Of a DNA stretch of 64,000 nt, positions 26,013 through 33,947 are shown one piece after another. The position numbers and the translations under genes are program-made. Where the stretch lies: NCBI RefSeq assembly GCF_030551875.1, contig NZ_JAUOZU010000017.1, positions 62,001 through 126,000 on the forward strand, in the 5' to 3' direction. The stretch's first letter is position 1. Each line of letters opens with the position of its first letter. The stretch comes from Fluviirhizobium alvei (lineage in GTDB: Bacteria > Pseudomonadota > Alphaproteobacteria > Rhizobiales > Rhizobiaceae). Below the pieces are notes generated by a model that searched no databases, was not told the origin of the DNA, and was given only the letters and a program-made list of their open reading frames with translations.

Positions 26013-27103
26013 GTGCGGGCCTCCGCAACCGTACCGGATGTGTCCGATGGCCCGAACAGACGGGCGAGAAGCTTCTTGCCGCCGAAGGAGAAGGAGGAGG
26101 CCACAAGCAGGATGATGACCGCCTGCACCACCGAGATCACCTCGGTCGGCACATCGGTGCGGATGCCCATGATGAGCGCACCCTGCCTCAGATAGCCGTA
26201 GAAGAAGGCGACAACCGGAACTGCGAGCGGCCGCGCCTTGGCAACGATGGCGATCAGGATGCCTTCGAAGGCGAGGTTGCCTTCGAACATCACGATCAGC
26301 TTGCCGTAGGACTGGCCCTGCACGAACATGGCACCCAGCAGGCCGCCAAGGGCGCCCGATGCCGTCATGGCCGAGACCATGATGAAGGTGGCCTTGATGC
26401 CGGCATATTCGGCAAAACGGGCATTATGGCCAACCAGCCGAAGCTTGAGCCCCCAGCTGGTGCGGTAAAGCGCAAACCAGGTGGCAATGACGGCAACGGC
26501 GGCGAGAATGAGGCCGAGATCGATGCGCGTGCGGGGGACAAGCGCCGGGAAGATCACGTTGGGCGGAAAGTTGGGTGTCGCCAGCAGGCCCGGTCCGGCC
26601 ACCAGCGGCTCGCGCACCAGATAGGTCACGAGGTTGATGGCGATATAGTTCAGCATCAGCGAGGAGACGATTTCATTGGCACCGAGACGAGCTTTGGCAT
26701 AACCGGGAATGAAGCCGTAGAAGGCGCCCGCCGCCATGCCGGCAAGAACCGCCAGCGGCATGCCGAGCCAGGTGCTGCCGACCGGCGACAGCGCCACCAG
26801 TGCGGAAAAGAGCCCGCCCATATAGACCTGCCCCTGCACGCCCATGGCAAATTGCCTTGCCTGGAAGACAAGGCTGAAGGCGAGACCGGTGATCGTCAGT
26901 TTCGCGACATCATCGATCCAGAGCCCGACCGTTCGTTTGGAGGTCAGGGGCCCGCTCAGAAGCGTCGTGAAAGTTTCGAATGGCGTTTTGGAGGTTGCGA
27001 GCACGATCGCAAAGGCCACGACGAGCGCGATGGCCAGGGCCGTCAATGCGCGGGCGCCTTCGGTGCGGAGCATTTTCCAACGTTCGCTGCTGCGCGTGCT
27101 CAT
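26009..27103 (-). CDS. ABC transporter permease, BMP/nucleoside type (second operon, NupP-like)
   Basis: A 364-residue permease, the longer of the pair. Recognisable parts are the cytoplasmic N-terminus, many hydrophobic helices, GVQGQVYMGGLFSAL (about residue 93) and LRLVGHNARFAEYAGI (about 227-242), the loop that contacts the ATPase in this family. It overlaps by 4 bases with both neighbours. It is a paralogue of the permease at 2561-3610 but clearly diverged, so the two operons probably import different ligands. Confidence 0.9.
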   Translation of the reverse strand: MSTRSSERWKMLRTEGARALTALAIALVVAFAIVLATSKTPFETFTTLLSGPLTSKRTVGLWIDDVAKLTITGLAFSLVFQARQFAMGVQGQVYMGGLFSALVALSPVGSTWLGMPLAVLAGMAAGAFYGFIPGYAKARLGANEIVSSLMLNYIAINLVTYLVREPLVAGPGLLATPNFPPNVIFPALVPRTRIDLGLILAAVAVIATWFALYRTSWGLKLRLVGHNARFAEYAGIKATFIMVSAMTASGALGGLLGAMFVQGQSYGKLIVMFEGNLAFEGILIAIVAKARPLAVPVVAFFYGYLRQGALIMGIRTDVPTEVISVVQAVIILLVASSFSFGGKKLLARLFGPSDTSGTVAEART

Positions 27104-28647
27104 AGGGACCCTGCCTTGATCTGTTCCGGGCTCTGGCGATCAAGCCCGAGCATGTAGGCGCCGAGTTGCGATGGCGTCACGGCTGCGTCATTATCGAGCG
27201 CCGCAACGATTTCTCCGTGATAAAAAACCAGAAAGCGATCCGAAAGCGCCATCAGTTCGGAAAGATCGGCGGAACTCAGGAGAACCGCAGCACCGGCATC
27301 GCGCGCCTCGGTGATCGTCTTCCAGATGAACTGCGTGGCGCCAAGGTCAACACCTCGGGTGGGCTGCGATACCAGGAGCACTTTCGGCTGTTCGGACAGT
27401 TCGCGTGCGACCACCACTTTCTGCATGTTGCCGCCCGAAAGGGTGCCGGCTGCCGCCTGCGGCCCGGCGGCGCGGATCGCGAACTTGTCGATCAGCGCCT
27501 GTGCATTCCGGCTCATGGCCTTGAGATCGAGAATGCCGTGGCGCACGAAGCTCGGGTCCGAAAGCCGGGTCGCGGCCATGTTTTCGGAAAGCGGTGCGCC
27601 GACCGCCAGACCTTCGGCGATACGGTCCTGCGGAATATTGGCGAGCCCCGCCTCGCGGCGCGCCAGCACCGGCAGGGGCAGGATATCGTCGCCATCGAGA
27701 AGCGCGCTGCCCGACTGGGCGGTGCGCATGCCGGCGATCGCTTCCATCAGTTCCTGCTGGCCATTGCCTTCGACGCCGACGAGACCAACGATTTCGCCGG
27801 CGCGCAGCCGGAAATCGACATTGTGGCAGGCTGGTTTGCCATTCTCCTTGTTGACCGAAACATCGGCCACTTCGAGCATGACCTTCGACTTGTCGGTTGG
27901 CGCCCGATCGACCTTCAGCGCCACTTCGCGACCGACCATCATGGTCGCGAGCGAATGTTCGGTCACATCCTTCGACCGCACCTGACCGACCGTCTTGCCG
28001 CCGCGCATGACCGTGATCGAATCCGAGATTTCCAGCACTTCGGGCAGCTTATGGGCGATGAAGATCACCGTACGGCCCTGCGCCACCAGCGAGCGGACGG
28101 CCACGAACAGTTCCTCGACTTCCTGCGGCGCCAGCACCGCAGTCGGCTCATCCAGAATGAGAATGCGCGCGTCGCGATAGAGCGCTTTGAGGATTTCGAC
28201 ACGCTGCTGCTGGCCGACCGGAATGGAGGCGACCGAAGGCATCGGATCGACGAACAGGCGGAATTTTTCCGACAGCGCCCGCACCTCCTCGATCGCCCGC
28301 TTGCGATCGAAGCGAATGCCGGATTTTGGCTCCGAACCCATCACGACATTTTCATAGACGGAGAAGGACGGCACCAGCGAGAAATGCTGGAACACCATGC
28401 CGATGCCTGCGGAAATCGCCGCTTTCGGATTGGGAAACTCAACCGGCTTGCCATCGAGTATCAGTTCGCCGGCATTGGGCTGTTCTATCCCGAACAGGAT
28501 CTTCATCAGCGTCGATTTTCCGGCACCGTTTTCGCCCACCACGGCATGCACTTCGCCCGGCTGGACGATGAGATTGACGCCGTCGTTGGCGACGGTTCCG
28601 CCCGGATAGATCTTGGATATCCCGCGCGCTTCCAGCAAGGCTGCCAT
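27100..28647 (-). CDS. ABC transporter ATP-binding protein, two nucleotide-binding domains (second operon)
   Basis: A 515-residue double ABC ATPase. The first domain has Walker A GENGAGKSTL, a divergent signature IPVGQQQRVEILKAL and Walker B ILILDEPTAVL. The second has the degenerate Walker A GVEGNGQQELM and signature LSGGNMQKVVVAREL. The ATG at 28647 is preferred because GGGGAC precedes it by three bases; an ATG at 28662 lacks a site. It follows the substrate-binding gene after a strong hairpin (28680-28707), which would lower its expression relative to that gene. Confidence 0.9.
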   Translation of the reverse strand: MAALLEARGISKIYPGGTVANDGVNLIVQPGEVHAVVGENGAGKSTLMKILFGIEQPNAGELILDGKPVEFPNPKAAISAGIGMVFQHFSLVPSFSVYENVVMGSEPKSGIRFDRKRAIEEVRALSEKFRLFVDPMPSVASIPVGQQQRVEILKALYRDARILILDEPTAVLAPQEVEELFVAVRSLVAQGRTVIFIAHKLPEVLEISDSITVMRGGKTVGQVRSKDVTEHSLATMMVGREVALKVDRAPTDKSKVMLEVADVSVNKENGKPACHNVDFRLRAGEIVGLVGVEGNGQQELMEAIAGMRTAQSGSALLDGDDILPLPVLARREAGLANIPQDRIAEGLAVGAPLSENMAATRLSDPSFVRHGILDLKAMSRNAQALIDKFAIRAAGPQAAAGTLSGGNMQKVVVARELSEQPKVLLVSQPTRGVDLGATQFIWKTITEARDAGAAVLLSSADLSELMALSDRFLVFYHGEIVAALDNDAAVTPSQLGAYMLGLDRQSPEQIKAGSL

Positions 28648-28669
28648 GAAGTCCCCGTTCATTGAGCAG

Positions 28670-28707
28670 TCAAAACAAAGGCCGCCGGACGCACACGCCC
28701 GGCGGCC
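28670..28707 (-). terminator. Attenuating terminator between binding-protein and ATPase genes
   Basis: On the minus strand a perfect 9-bp stem (GGCCGCCGG, 28680-28688 with its complement 28699-28707) is followed by CTTTGTTTTG. It lies just after the stop of the BMP binding-protein gene and before the ATPase gene. The likely result is partial termination, giving much more binding protein than membrane components. Confidence 0.7.
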
Positions 28708-28714
28708 CGGATGC

Positions 28715-29761
28715 TTACTTCATCGACGTATCGACGGCGATTTCGCCATCCACGATCTTCTTTTCGATCGCATCGACTTCGGCGCGCACATCAGCCGGGA
28801 CCAGCTTTTCGTAGTAGGCATTCTTGGAGATGCCGACGGCGCCATCCTTGAGGCCGAGCAGAAGGGCCGTGCCATAGGGAGCCTTGCCGTCGATCGTCTG
28901 TTCGAGCGCGGTATAGAGCGACTGGCCGACCTTCTTTTCCACCGAGGTGAAGATCACATCGGCCTGGGCGGCATCGGTCGGCGCGAAGATGGTTGCCTGG
29001 TCGGAATCGACGCCGACGGCGAGCTTCTTGGCATCGCGGACGGCCTGGAGCGCACCGATGCCGGTGCCGCCGGCGATCGGGAAAATCACGTCAGCGCCCT
29101 GGCCCATCTGGGCGAGTGCGAGTTCCTTGCCCTTGGCCGGGTCGGAGAAGGTGTTGGCCACGGCCTTCAGGATCTTGATATCCGGCTTGGCGGCCTTCGC
29201 ACCCTGGTCGAAGCCGACAGCGAAATCGGTCACGGTCTTGAATTCCATGCCGAGGATTTCGCCAAGCGTTCCGGTGGTCGAAAGCTTGGCAGATGCGTAG
29301 CCGGCGAGGTAGCCGGCGGTCGAGGTCAGATACTGGATGCCGAGAACGTTGGCGCAGCAGCCGGTCGAGTAATCCGGAGCGTCATCGAACACGATGAACT
29401 TCTTGTCGGAATAGTCCTTCGCCATTTCGGAAACGAAGCCGGTCATTTCGAAGGTGCCGGCGATGATCACGTCGTAGTCGCTGTCGGCGGCATCGGCGAG
29501 TGCTGGCTGCCAGCGGTCCTTCTGGTAGCCTGCCTCGATGATCTTGACGGTCACCGGCAGCTTCACTTCGGCGAGCTTCATGCCGGCGGCAGCCGAATCG
29601 AAAAAGCTCTTGTCGCCGAGCGTGCCGTGCAGCACCAGCGCGACCTTCAACGGATTGTCCTTGGAATAGTCGGCAGCGAAGCCCGGAAGGGTCGCAGCAC
29701 CGGTAAAGGCCACGAAGGCCACGGCTGCCGTGGCGGATTTCAGAAGGCTGATGCGGGACAT
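28715..29761 (-). CDS. BMP-family ABC transporter substrate-binding protein (second operon)
   Basis: A 348-residue periplasmic protein with a Sec signal peptide (hydrophobic stretch ending PGFAAD). The fold is the Bmp/PnrA family: LHGTLGDKSFFDSAAAGM near the start, GTFEMTGFVSEMA, a FPIAGGTGIGALQA segment and the GVDSDQATIFAP motif near residue 245. The ATG at 29761 has AGGAGA ten bases before it. It probably binds a nucleoside: the next gene upstream is a nucleoside hydrolase. It is unlike the binding protein at 6551 in sequence, so the two systems differ in ligand. Confidence 0.9.
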   Translation of the reverse strand: MSRISLLKSATAAVAFVAFTGAATLPGFAADYSKDNPLKVALVLHGTLGDKSFFDSAAAGMKLAEVKLPVTVKIIEAGYQKDRWQPALADAADSDYDVIIAGTFEMTGFVSEMAKDYSDKKFIVFDDAPDYSTGCCANVLGIQYLTSTAGYLAGYASAKLSTTGTLGEILGMEFKTVTDFAVGFDQGAKAAKPDIKILKAVANTFSDPAKGKELALAQMGQGADVIFPIAGGTGIGALQAVRDAKKLAVGVDSDQATIFAPTDAAQADVIFTSVEKKVGQSLYTALEQTIDGKAPYGTALLLGLKDGAVGISKNAYYEKLVPADVRAEVDAIEKKIVDGEIAVDTSMK

Positions 29762-29808
29762 TGTGGTTCTCCTGTGGGGGTTGTTTTTCATGCTAATTTA
29801 TCTGGTTT

Positions 29809-30759
29809 TCAGGGAGCATAGGCGATCGAACGCCGGAAAAGCTCCGCCAGTTTTCGGTTATCCACCGATTCGACGATTCGGACGTTCGAGGCCCGGATGC
29901 GGCCCGCCGGATCGATGATCGACATGCCGCGCGCCGGACCGGCCGAGAGCTCGATCTCGATTGCGGCATCGGTTGCGGTCTCGATCATGGACGGATCGAG
30001 CATCACGGCAGAGGCAAGCGGGTCGACGAACAGCATCACGTCACCCCTGCCCCGCGACTGCGCGTTGCGGCGCAGATGCTGCGACAGCGCCAGCGAAAAG
30101 CCCGGTGCGCCGATGGTCGGAAGGCCCGCAAAGGCATCATCGAGCTCAGTGCCCGTCATCATATGCTCGGTGCAGCTTTCCCAGGGCACCAGAACGGTGG
30201 CAATGCCCGCCGAGAGCACAATGCTGGCGCTTTCCGGATCGGCATAGAAGTTGAATTCCGCCGCCGGTGTCACATTGCCGCGACCCTTGACGGTGCCGCC
30301 CATGATGTAGAGCGTGCCGATACCTTTGGCGCAATCGGGATCGAGCCTGAGAGCCAGCGCCAGATTGGTGAGCGGCCCGATCATCAGGAGATCGACCGGT
30401 TCAGTCCGGGTGGCTTGCGCGAGTTCAGTGCGCAGGAAATCAACCGCATGCATCGCTTGCGGTTCATCCTGCCTCTCGGGTCGCGGTGCGCCACCAAGCC
30501 CATCGTCGCCATGGACATATTTTGCGTCGATCGCATCGCCGATCAGGGGCCGGTCAGCGCCGCGATAGACGGGAACCGATGCCTTGAGCGTGGCGAGAAT
30601 GGCAAGGATGTTGTCGGTTGCGCTCTGAAGCGAGACATTTCCGAACACGGTGGTGATCGCCGCCGGAACCCAGCCATTGCCGATCAGCATCACGAGCGCC
30701 TGCGCATCATCGACGCCGCCATCCGTATCGACGATCAATCGGTTGCGGTTCATGCTCAT
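29809..30759 (-). CDS. Nucleoside hydrolase (inosine/uridine-preferring family)
   Basis: A 316-residue nucleoside hydrolase. The N-terminal calcium-binding motif is DTDGGVDDAQAL (about residues 10-21; the family usual form is DTDPGxDD). NLALALRLDP and the EFNFYADPESASIVL segment (about 170) fit the active site of the IunH family. It splits a ribonucleoside to base and ribose. It is co-transcribed with a BMP-type importer and an amidohydrolase, so imported nucleosides are probably hydrolysed and the base deaminated. The 4-base overlap with the amidohydrolase gene upstream shows coupling. Confidence 0.9.
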   Translation of the reverse strand: MSMNRNRLIVDTDGGVDDAQALVMLIGNGWVPAAITTVFGNVSLQSATDNILAILATLKASVPVYRGADRPLIGDAIDAKYVHGDDGLGGAPRPERQDEPQAMHAVDFLRTELAQATRTEPVDLLMIGPLTNLALALRLDPDCAKGIGTLYIMGGTVKGRGNVTPAAEFNFYADPESASIVLSAGIATVLVPWESCTEHMMTGTELDDAFAGLPTIGAPGFSLALSQHLRRNAQSRGRGDVMLFVDPLASAVMLDPSMIETATDAAIEIELSAGPARGMSIIDPAGRIRASNVRIVESVDNRKLAELFRRSIAYAP

Positions 30760-32099
30760 GCTGCGGCCTTCCTGGCTTTAACGCGCGACCAGAAGCTGCG
30801 ATAGGCTTCCGAATAGCGGTTACGGATTTCATGATAGGGCTGGCGGACCAGTTGGCGATTGATGACCAGCCGTTCGCCGGCGACCCAGACGTCGCGCACA
30901 TCGCGTCCGCTGCCGGAATAGACCAGCAATGCTGCGAGATCCGGACAATCCGAATAGCCGGGACCGGAGAGATCCAGTGTAATCAGGTCGGCCGCCTTGC
31001 CGATCTCGAGCGAACCGATGTCATGGTCGAGCCCAAGCGCGCGGGCGCCGTCGATGGTTGCCATCCGCACCAGTTCACGGCTCGAAATGACCTGTGCCAC
31101 GCCTTCGCGGTGCGTGGCAAGCAGGCCCGCGATGCGCATTTCGGCGATCATGTCATAGGAATTGTTGGCGGCGACATTGTCAGTGCCGAGCGAAACCGTC
31201 ACGCCCGCCTTGCGCAGATCGTGAACCGGGCAGATGCCCGGTTTGCCCGACCGCAGCGACGCACTGGCGCAATGGGCGACGGAGGCCGCGGGCGAGCGGG
31301 CGAAAATGGCGATGTCATTGTCGGAGAGATCAAGACAATGGGCGGCATGAACCCTCGCCTTGAAGAAACCGTCGCGCTCCAGCGCTTCGGTCGCGGTCAA
31401 CCCGTAACGGGCCATGGTTTCTTCATTGTCCTCGGGCCCGGCCGCCATATGCAGGTGCAGGCCCGAACCATAGGCGAGTGCAATTTCCGTCTCGGCCTTC
31501 AGCAAAGCCTCGCTATTGTCGACATAGGGCGCATGCGGTCCGAACCAGGGAATGATGCGGCCATCCGCCGAGCGCTGGCGCTCAAGAAAGGCGGTCGCCT
31601 TTGCGAGTTCCTCGACTCCCTTTTCCTCGTCGCCCAACTGCACGATGCCATAGGCGATGACGGCGCGAAGGCCGGATTGCGCGGCGGCTTCGGCAATCTC
31701 CTCGGCAAAGAAATACTGGTCGCAGAAGGTCGTGGTGCCCGAAAGCGCCATCTCGGCGCAGGATAGGGCCACGGCGGGCGCCATGTCGTCGGCAACCATG
31801 GCCAGTTCCGGTTCCCGGATGGCATTGTACCAGCCATCCATCGTCAGCAGGCTCTGGCCTTCCGCATGGCCGCGAAACAGGATCATCGCCGAATGGGTAT
31901 GGGCATTGACGAGACCCGGCATCAGAAGCTTGCCGGCCATGTCCAGCGCAGCGTCGAAATCGCCGCGCGGCGGGCAGTCGACTGCCTCCCCGAGGCCGGT
32001 GATCCGCCCGTCTTCAAAGGACAACCAGCCGCCGTCAAGGATGCGATCCCTGCTGTCGACCGTCATGATCGTTGCGCCATAAATCAGCGTGGAAGCCAT
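30756..32099 (-). CDS. Amidohydrolase of the TRZ/ATZ-SsnA family, probable purine or related deaminase
   Basis: A 447-residue metal-dependent hydrolase of the chlorohydrolase/guanine deaminase/SAH deaminase group. Metal ligands are visible as HTHSAM (about residues 66-71), HLHMAAGPED (about 221), HAAHCLDL (about 258) and LGTDNVAANN (about 311). The enzyme deaminates an amino-substituted ring. First gene of the second BMP operon, it works with the nucleoside hydrolase and importer. Guanine, a methylthio- or hydroxy-adenosine and a pterin are candidate substrates; none can be chosen from sequence. Its start lies 13 bases from a LacI-type operator. Confidence 0.8.
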   Translation of the reverse strand: MASTLIYGATIMTVDSRDRILDGGWLSFEDGRITGLGEAVDCPPRGDFDAALDMAGKLLMPGLVNAHTHSAMILFRGHAEGQSLLTMDGWYNAIREPELAMVADDMAPAVALSCAEMALSGTTTFCDQYFFAEEIAEAAAQSGLRAVIAYGIVQLGDEEKGVEELAKATAFLERQRSADGRIIPWFGPHAPYVDNSEALLKAETEIALAYGSGLHLHMAAGPEDNEETMARYGLTATEALERDGFFKARVHAAHCLDLSDNDIAIFARSPAASVAHCASASLRSGKPGICPVHDLRKAGVTVSLGTDNVAANNSYDMIAEMRIAGLLATHREGVAQVISSRELVRMATIDGARALGLDHDIGSLEIGKAADLITLDLSGPGYSDCPDLAALLVYSGSGRDVRDVWVAGERLVINRQLVRQPYHEIRNRYSEAYRSFWSRVKARKAAA

Positions 32100-32111
32100 T
32101 CAAATAGCCAA

Positions 32112-32125
32112 GTAAAGCGATTTAC
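32112..32125. promoter_or_regulatory. LacI-type operator between divergent purine operons
   Basis: GTAAAGCGATTTAC is palindromic except for one mismatched base pair and has CG exactly at its centre, as LacI-family operators do. It lies just upstream of the amidohydrolase start and downstream of a TATAGT-like -10 on the minus strand (32148-32153), a blocking position. The LacI regulator encoded at 35849 is the natural candidate. Inference from form and place only. Confidence 0.55.
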
Positions 32126-32159
32126 AAATCCGTTGCGCTCGTACTAGACTATAGCAGGA

Positions 32160-32171
32160 TGACAGCTGTCA
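32160..32171. promoter_or_regulatory. 12-base perfect palindrome in the divergent region
   Basis: TGACAGCTGTCA is a perfect palindrome centred between the minus-strand amidohydrolase and the plus-strand cytidine deaminase-like gene. It includes a TTGACA on the minus strand. Its form suits a GntR- or MarR-type dimer; which regulator uses it is unknown. Confidence 0.4.
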
Positions 32172-32245
32172 ACTGGCTTCAGGCTGTAATCTGCACAAAA
32201 ATATTGCGCCTCTCATGGTCGGTGAAAAACTGGGCAGGAGGTAAC

Positions 32246-32263
32246 GTGAGAGCTTTGCCATGA
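32246..32263 (+). CDS. Five-codon leader minicistron before the cytidine deaminase-like gene
   Basis: AGGAGG (32236-32241) is the best ribosome-binding site near this start. It is four bases from a GTG opening a five-codon frame (V/M-R-A-L-P) that stops at TGA (32261-32263), overlapping the ATG of the next gene (32260). AGGAGG is 18 bases from that ATG, too far to serve it directly, and an in-frame stop at 32242 excludes a longer start. This looks like a minicistron coupling ribosomes into the deaminase gene, though chance is possible. Confidence 0.4.
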   Translation: MRALP

Positions 32264-33186
32264 GTGCCAATCCCTTTGCCGCCGATAAAAGGATCGCGCG
32301 TAGATGCGAGGAAATCCTGTCCCAATCTTCGCCCGCCCTGTTCGAAAGAGCCGGTGCGATGGCCTTCGCCGATGGCGTGATTTCGGCGGCGGATTGCACC
32401 CACCTCATCGATGAATTCGGCCTTGAAGACAAGATCGAGCTGATGCGACTTTTGCCGCAACTCGCACGCCGCTATGCGCGTCCTGTCATCTCGGGTTTCG
32501 AGGTTGGTGCCGTAGGTCTCGAACGCGAAACGGGCAGCCTGCTTCTTGGCGGCAACATGGAATTTTCCGGCACCCATCTCAGGCTGACGATCCATGGCGA
32601 GACCTGTCTTGCAGCGCGCGCCTTCAGCCGGGGCACGACGCTTGTAGCAATCGCGCTGGGCGAGGCGCATCCCTGCGGCCATTGCCGGCAGTTCCTGTCG
32701 GAATTTGCCGGCGCACCTTCCTTGCGGCTCATCGATCCCCTTGGCCATGACCTTGCCCTCGCCGATTTGCTGCCCTGGCCATTCGATCCTGCCTATCTCG
32801 GCGACGAAGGGGCTGTGGCCGGGCGCATCTGCTGGCCAGACCTCGTTCTGGCGGATGGAATCGCCTGCCGGGCGGAACTTCTTGCAGCCGGCCGGCTCGC
32901 CCATGCGCCCTATACGAAAAACCCGGCTGCAGCCGCACTCCGGCTGGCCGATGGGCGGATCATCAGCGGAGCGGCGATCGAAAGCGTTGCCTATAATCCG
33001 TCGATGGACCCGCTCGAGGTCGCGATCATCAATCTCGTCGCTCTCGGGGGCAAGGGTGACGATGTTGTCGAGATCCATCTTGCCGAGCGGCGCGATCGGC
33101 CTGTAAGCCATGCGCGGCGTGCTGTGCTTCTGGCGGAAGCCTTTGCGCCGCAAGCACGGTTCGCAAGCCATTTCTGGAAGGATTGA
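32260..33186 (+). CDS. Cytidine deaminase-like protein (E. coli Cdd type) with variant HGE motif
   Basis: A 308-residue protein of the two-domain E. coli Cdd type (294 residues). Zinc ligands are visible: His in IHGE (about residue 109) and the two Cys of PCGHC (about 136-139). The catalytic Glu is in HGE, where most family members have HAE. The nucleoside-binding residues of GGNMEFSG, matching Asn89 and Glu91 of E. coli Cdd, are present. The second, catalytically idle domain follows. It should deaminate cytidine or a similar nucleoside. It heads an operon with a creatininase-family protein, an adenine deaminase-like protein and a LacI regulator, and is read divergently from the second BMP operon. 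Confidence 0.82.
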   Translation: MSANPFAADKRIARRCEEILSQSSPALFERAGAMAFADGVISAADCTHLIDEFGLEDKIELMRLLPQLARRYARPVISGFEVGAVGLERETGSLLLGGNMEFSGTHLRLTIHGETCLAARAFSRGTTLVAIALGEAHPCGHCRQFLSEFAGAPSLRLIDPLGHDLALADLLPWPFDPAYLGDEGAVAGRICWPDLVLADGIACRAELLAAGRLAHAPYTKNPAAAALRLADGRIISGAAIESVAYNPSMDPLEVAIINLVALGGKGDDVVEIHLAERRDRPVSHARRAVLLAEAFAPQARFASHFWKD

Positions 33187-33188
33187 TC

Positions 33189-33947
33189 ATGCTCGACGCC
33201 GCCAAATGCAGCTGGCTCGATATCCGGGATGCTGTCGCCTCCCGGCCGGTGCTTGCCTTTCTCGCGGTCGGCGCGGTCGAACAGCATGGCGCCCATCTCC
33301 CGCTTCTGACCGACACGGTGATGGCAAATGGCGTCGCCCGCCGTCTTGCCGAAGCGGAAGCTGGTTTCCTGCTGCCACCGCTCGCGTTTGGCGAATGCTG
33401 GACGACCGAGAGTTTCCCGGGAACGATTTCGATTTCGCCCCAGACCCTGAAAGCGCTGGTGCTCGATATCGGCCGCAGTCTGAAGCGGACGGGCGTCGCC
33501 GGGCTTGTGCTGGTCAACGGCCATTTCGGCAATCGCGAACCGATCGGGCTTGCGGCGCGCGCGCTTTTCTCGGAACACGGCTTGCCGGTTCTCTGCCTCG
33601 ACTATCCGGGGCTTGTGGAAACGGCAGAAGAGATCTGTGACAGCAAGCCGGCCGCCCCGCATTTCTACCATGCTGACGAGGTGGAGACCGCCTTCATGCT
33701 TGCGCTGGCCCCCGAGACAGTGCGGATGGAACTCGCTGCGCCGGAATATCCGGTCTTTCCAGCCACCTTCGGCCAGGAGCCGATCGAGCTTTCAAGCTTC
33801 AACGAAAGCGGGGTGTTCGGCGATCCACGTCCGGCGACCGCTGAAAAAGGCGAGATCTTCCTCGCCCGGATCACCGAACAGAGCCGTCGGGCCATCGCTG
33901 CCTTCCGCAAGAACCATGGCATCGCAGAGAGGGAGATGACCGTTTGA
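33189..33947 (+). CDS. Creatininase-family protein
   Basis: A 252-residue member of the creatininase (Mpg/ArfB-like) amidohydrolase family, which covers creatinine, formamidopyrimidine and related amide hydrolases. Metal ligands fit AVEQHGAHLPLLTDT (Glu, His, Asp, about residues 31-44), NGHFGNREP (His, about 118) and HADEVET (Glu, about 163). The ATG at 33189 has AAGGA eight bases upstream. It lies between deaminases, suggesting hydrolysis of a ring-opened or cyclic intermediate of nucleobase breakdown. Creatinine itself is possible but not supported beyond family. Confidence 0.82.
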   Translation: MLDAAKCSWLDIRDAVASRPVLAFLAVGAVEQHGAHLPLLTDTVMANGVARRLAEAEAGFLLPPLAFGECWTTESFPGTISISPQTLKALVLDIGRSLKRTGVAGLVLVNGHFGNREPIGLAARALFSEHGLPVLCLDYPGLVETAEEICDSKPAAPHFYHADEVETAFMLALAPETVRMELAAPEYPVFPATFGQEPIELSSFNESGVFGDPRPATAEKGEIFLARITEQSRRAIAAFRKNHGIAEREMTV

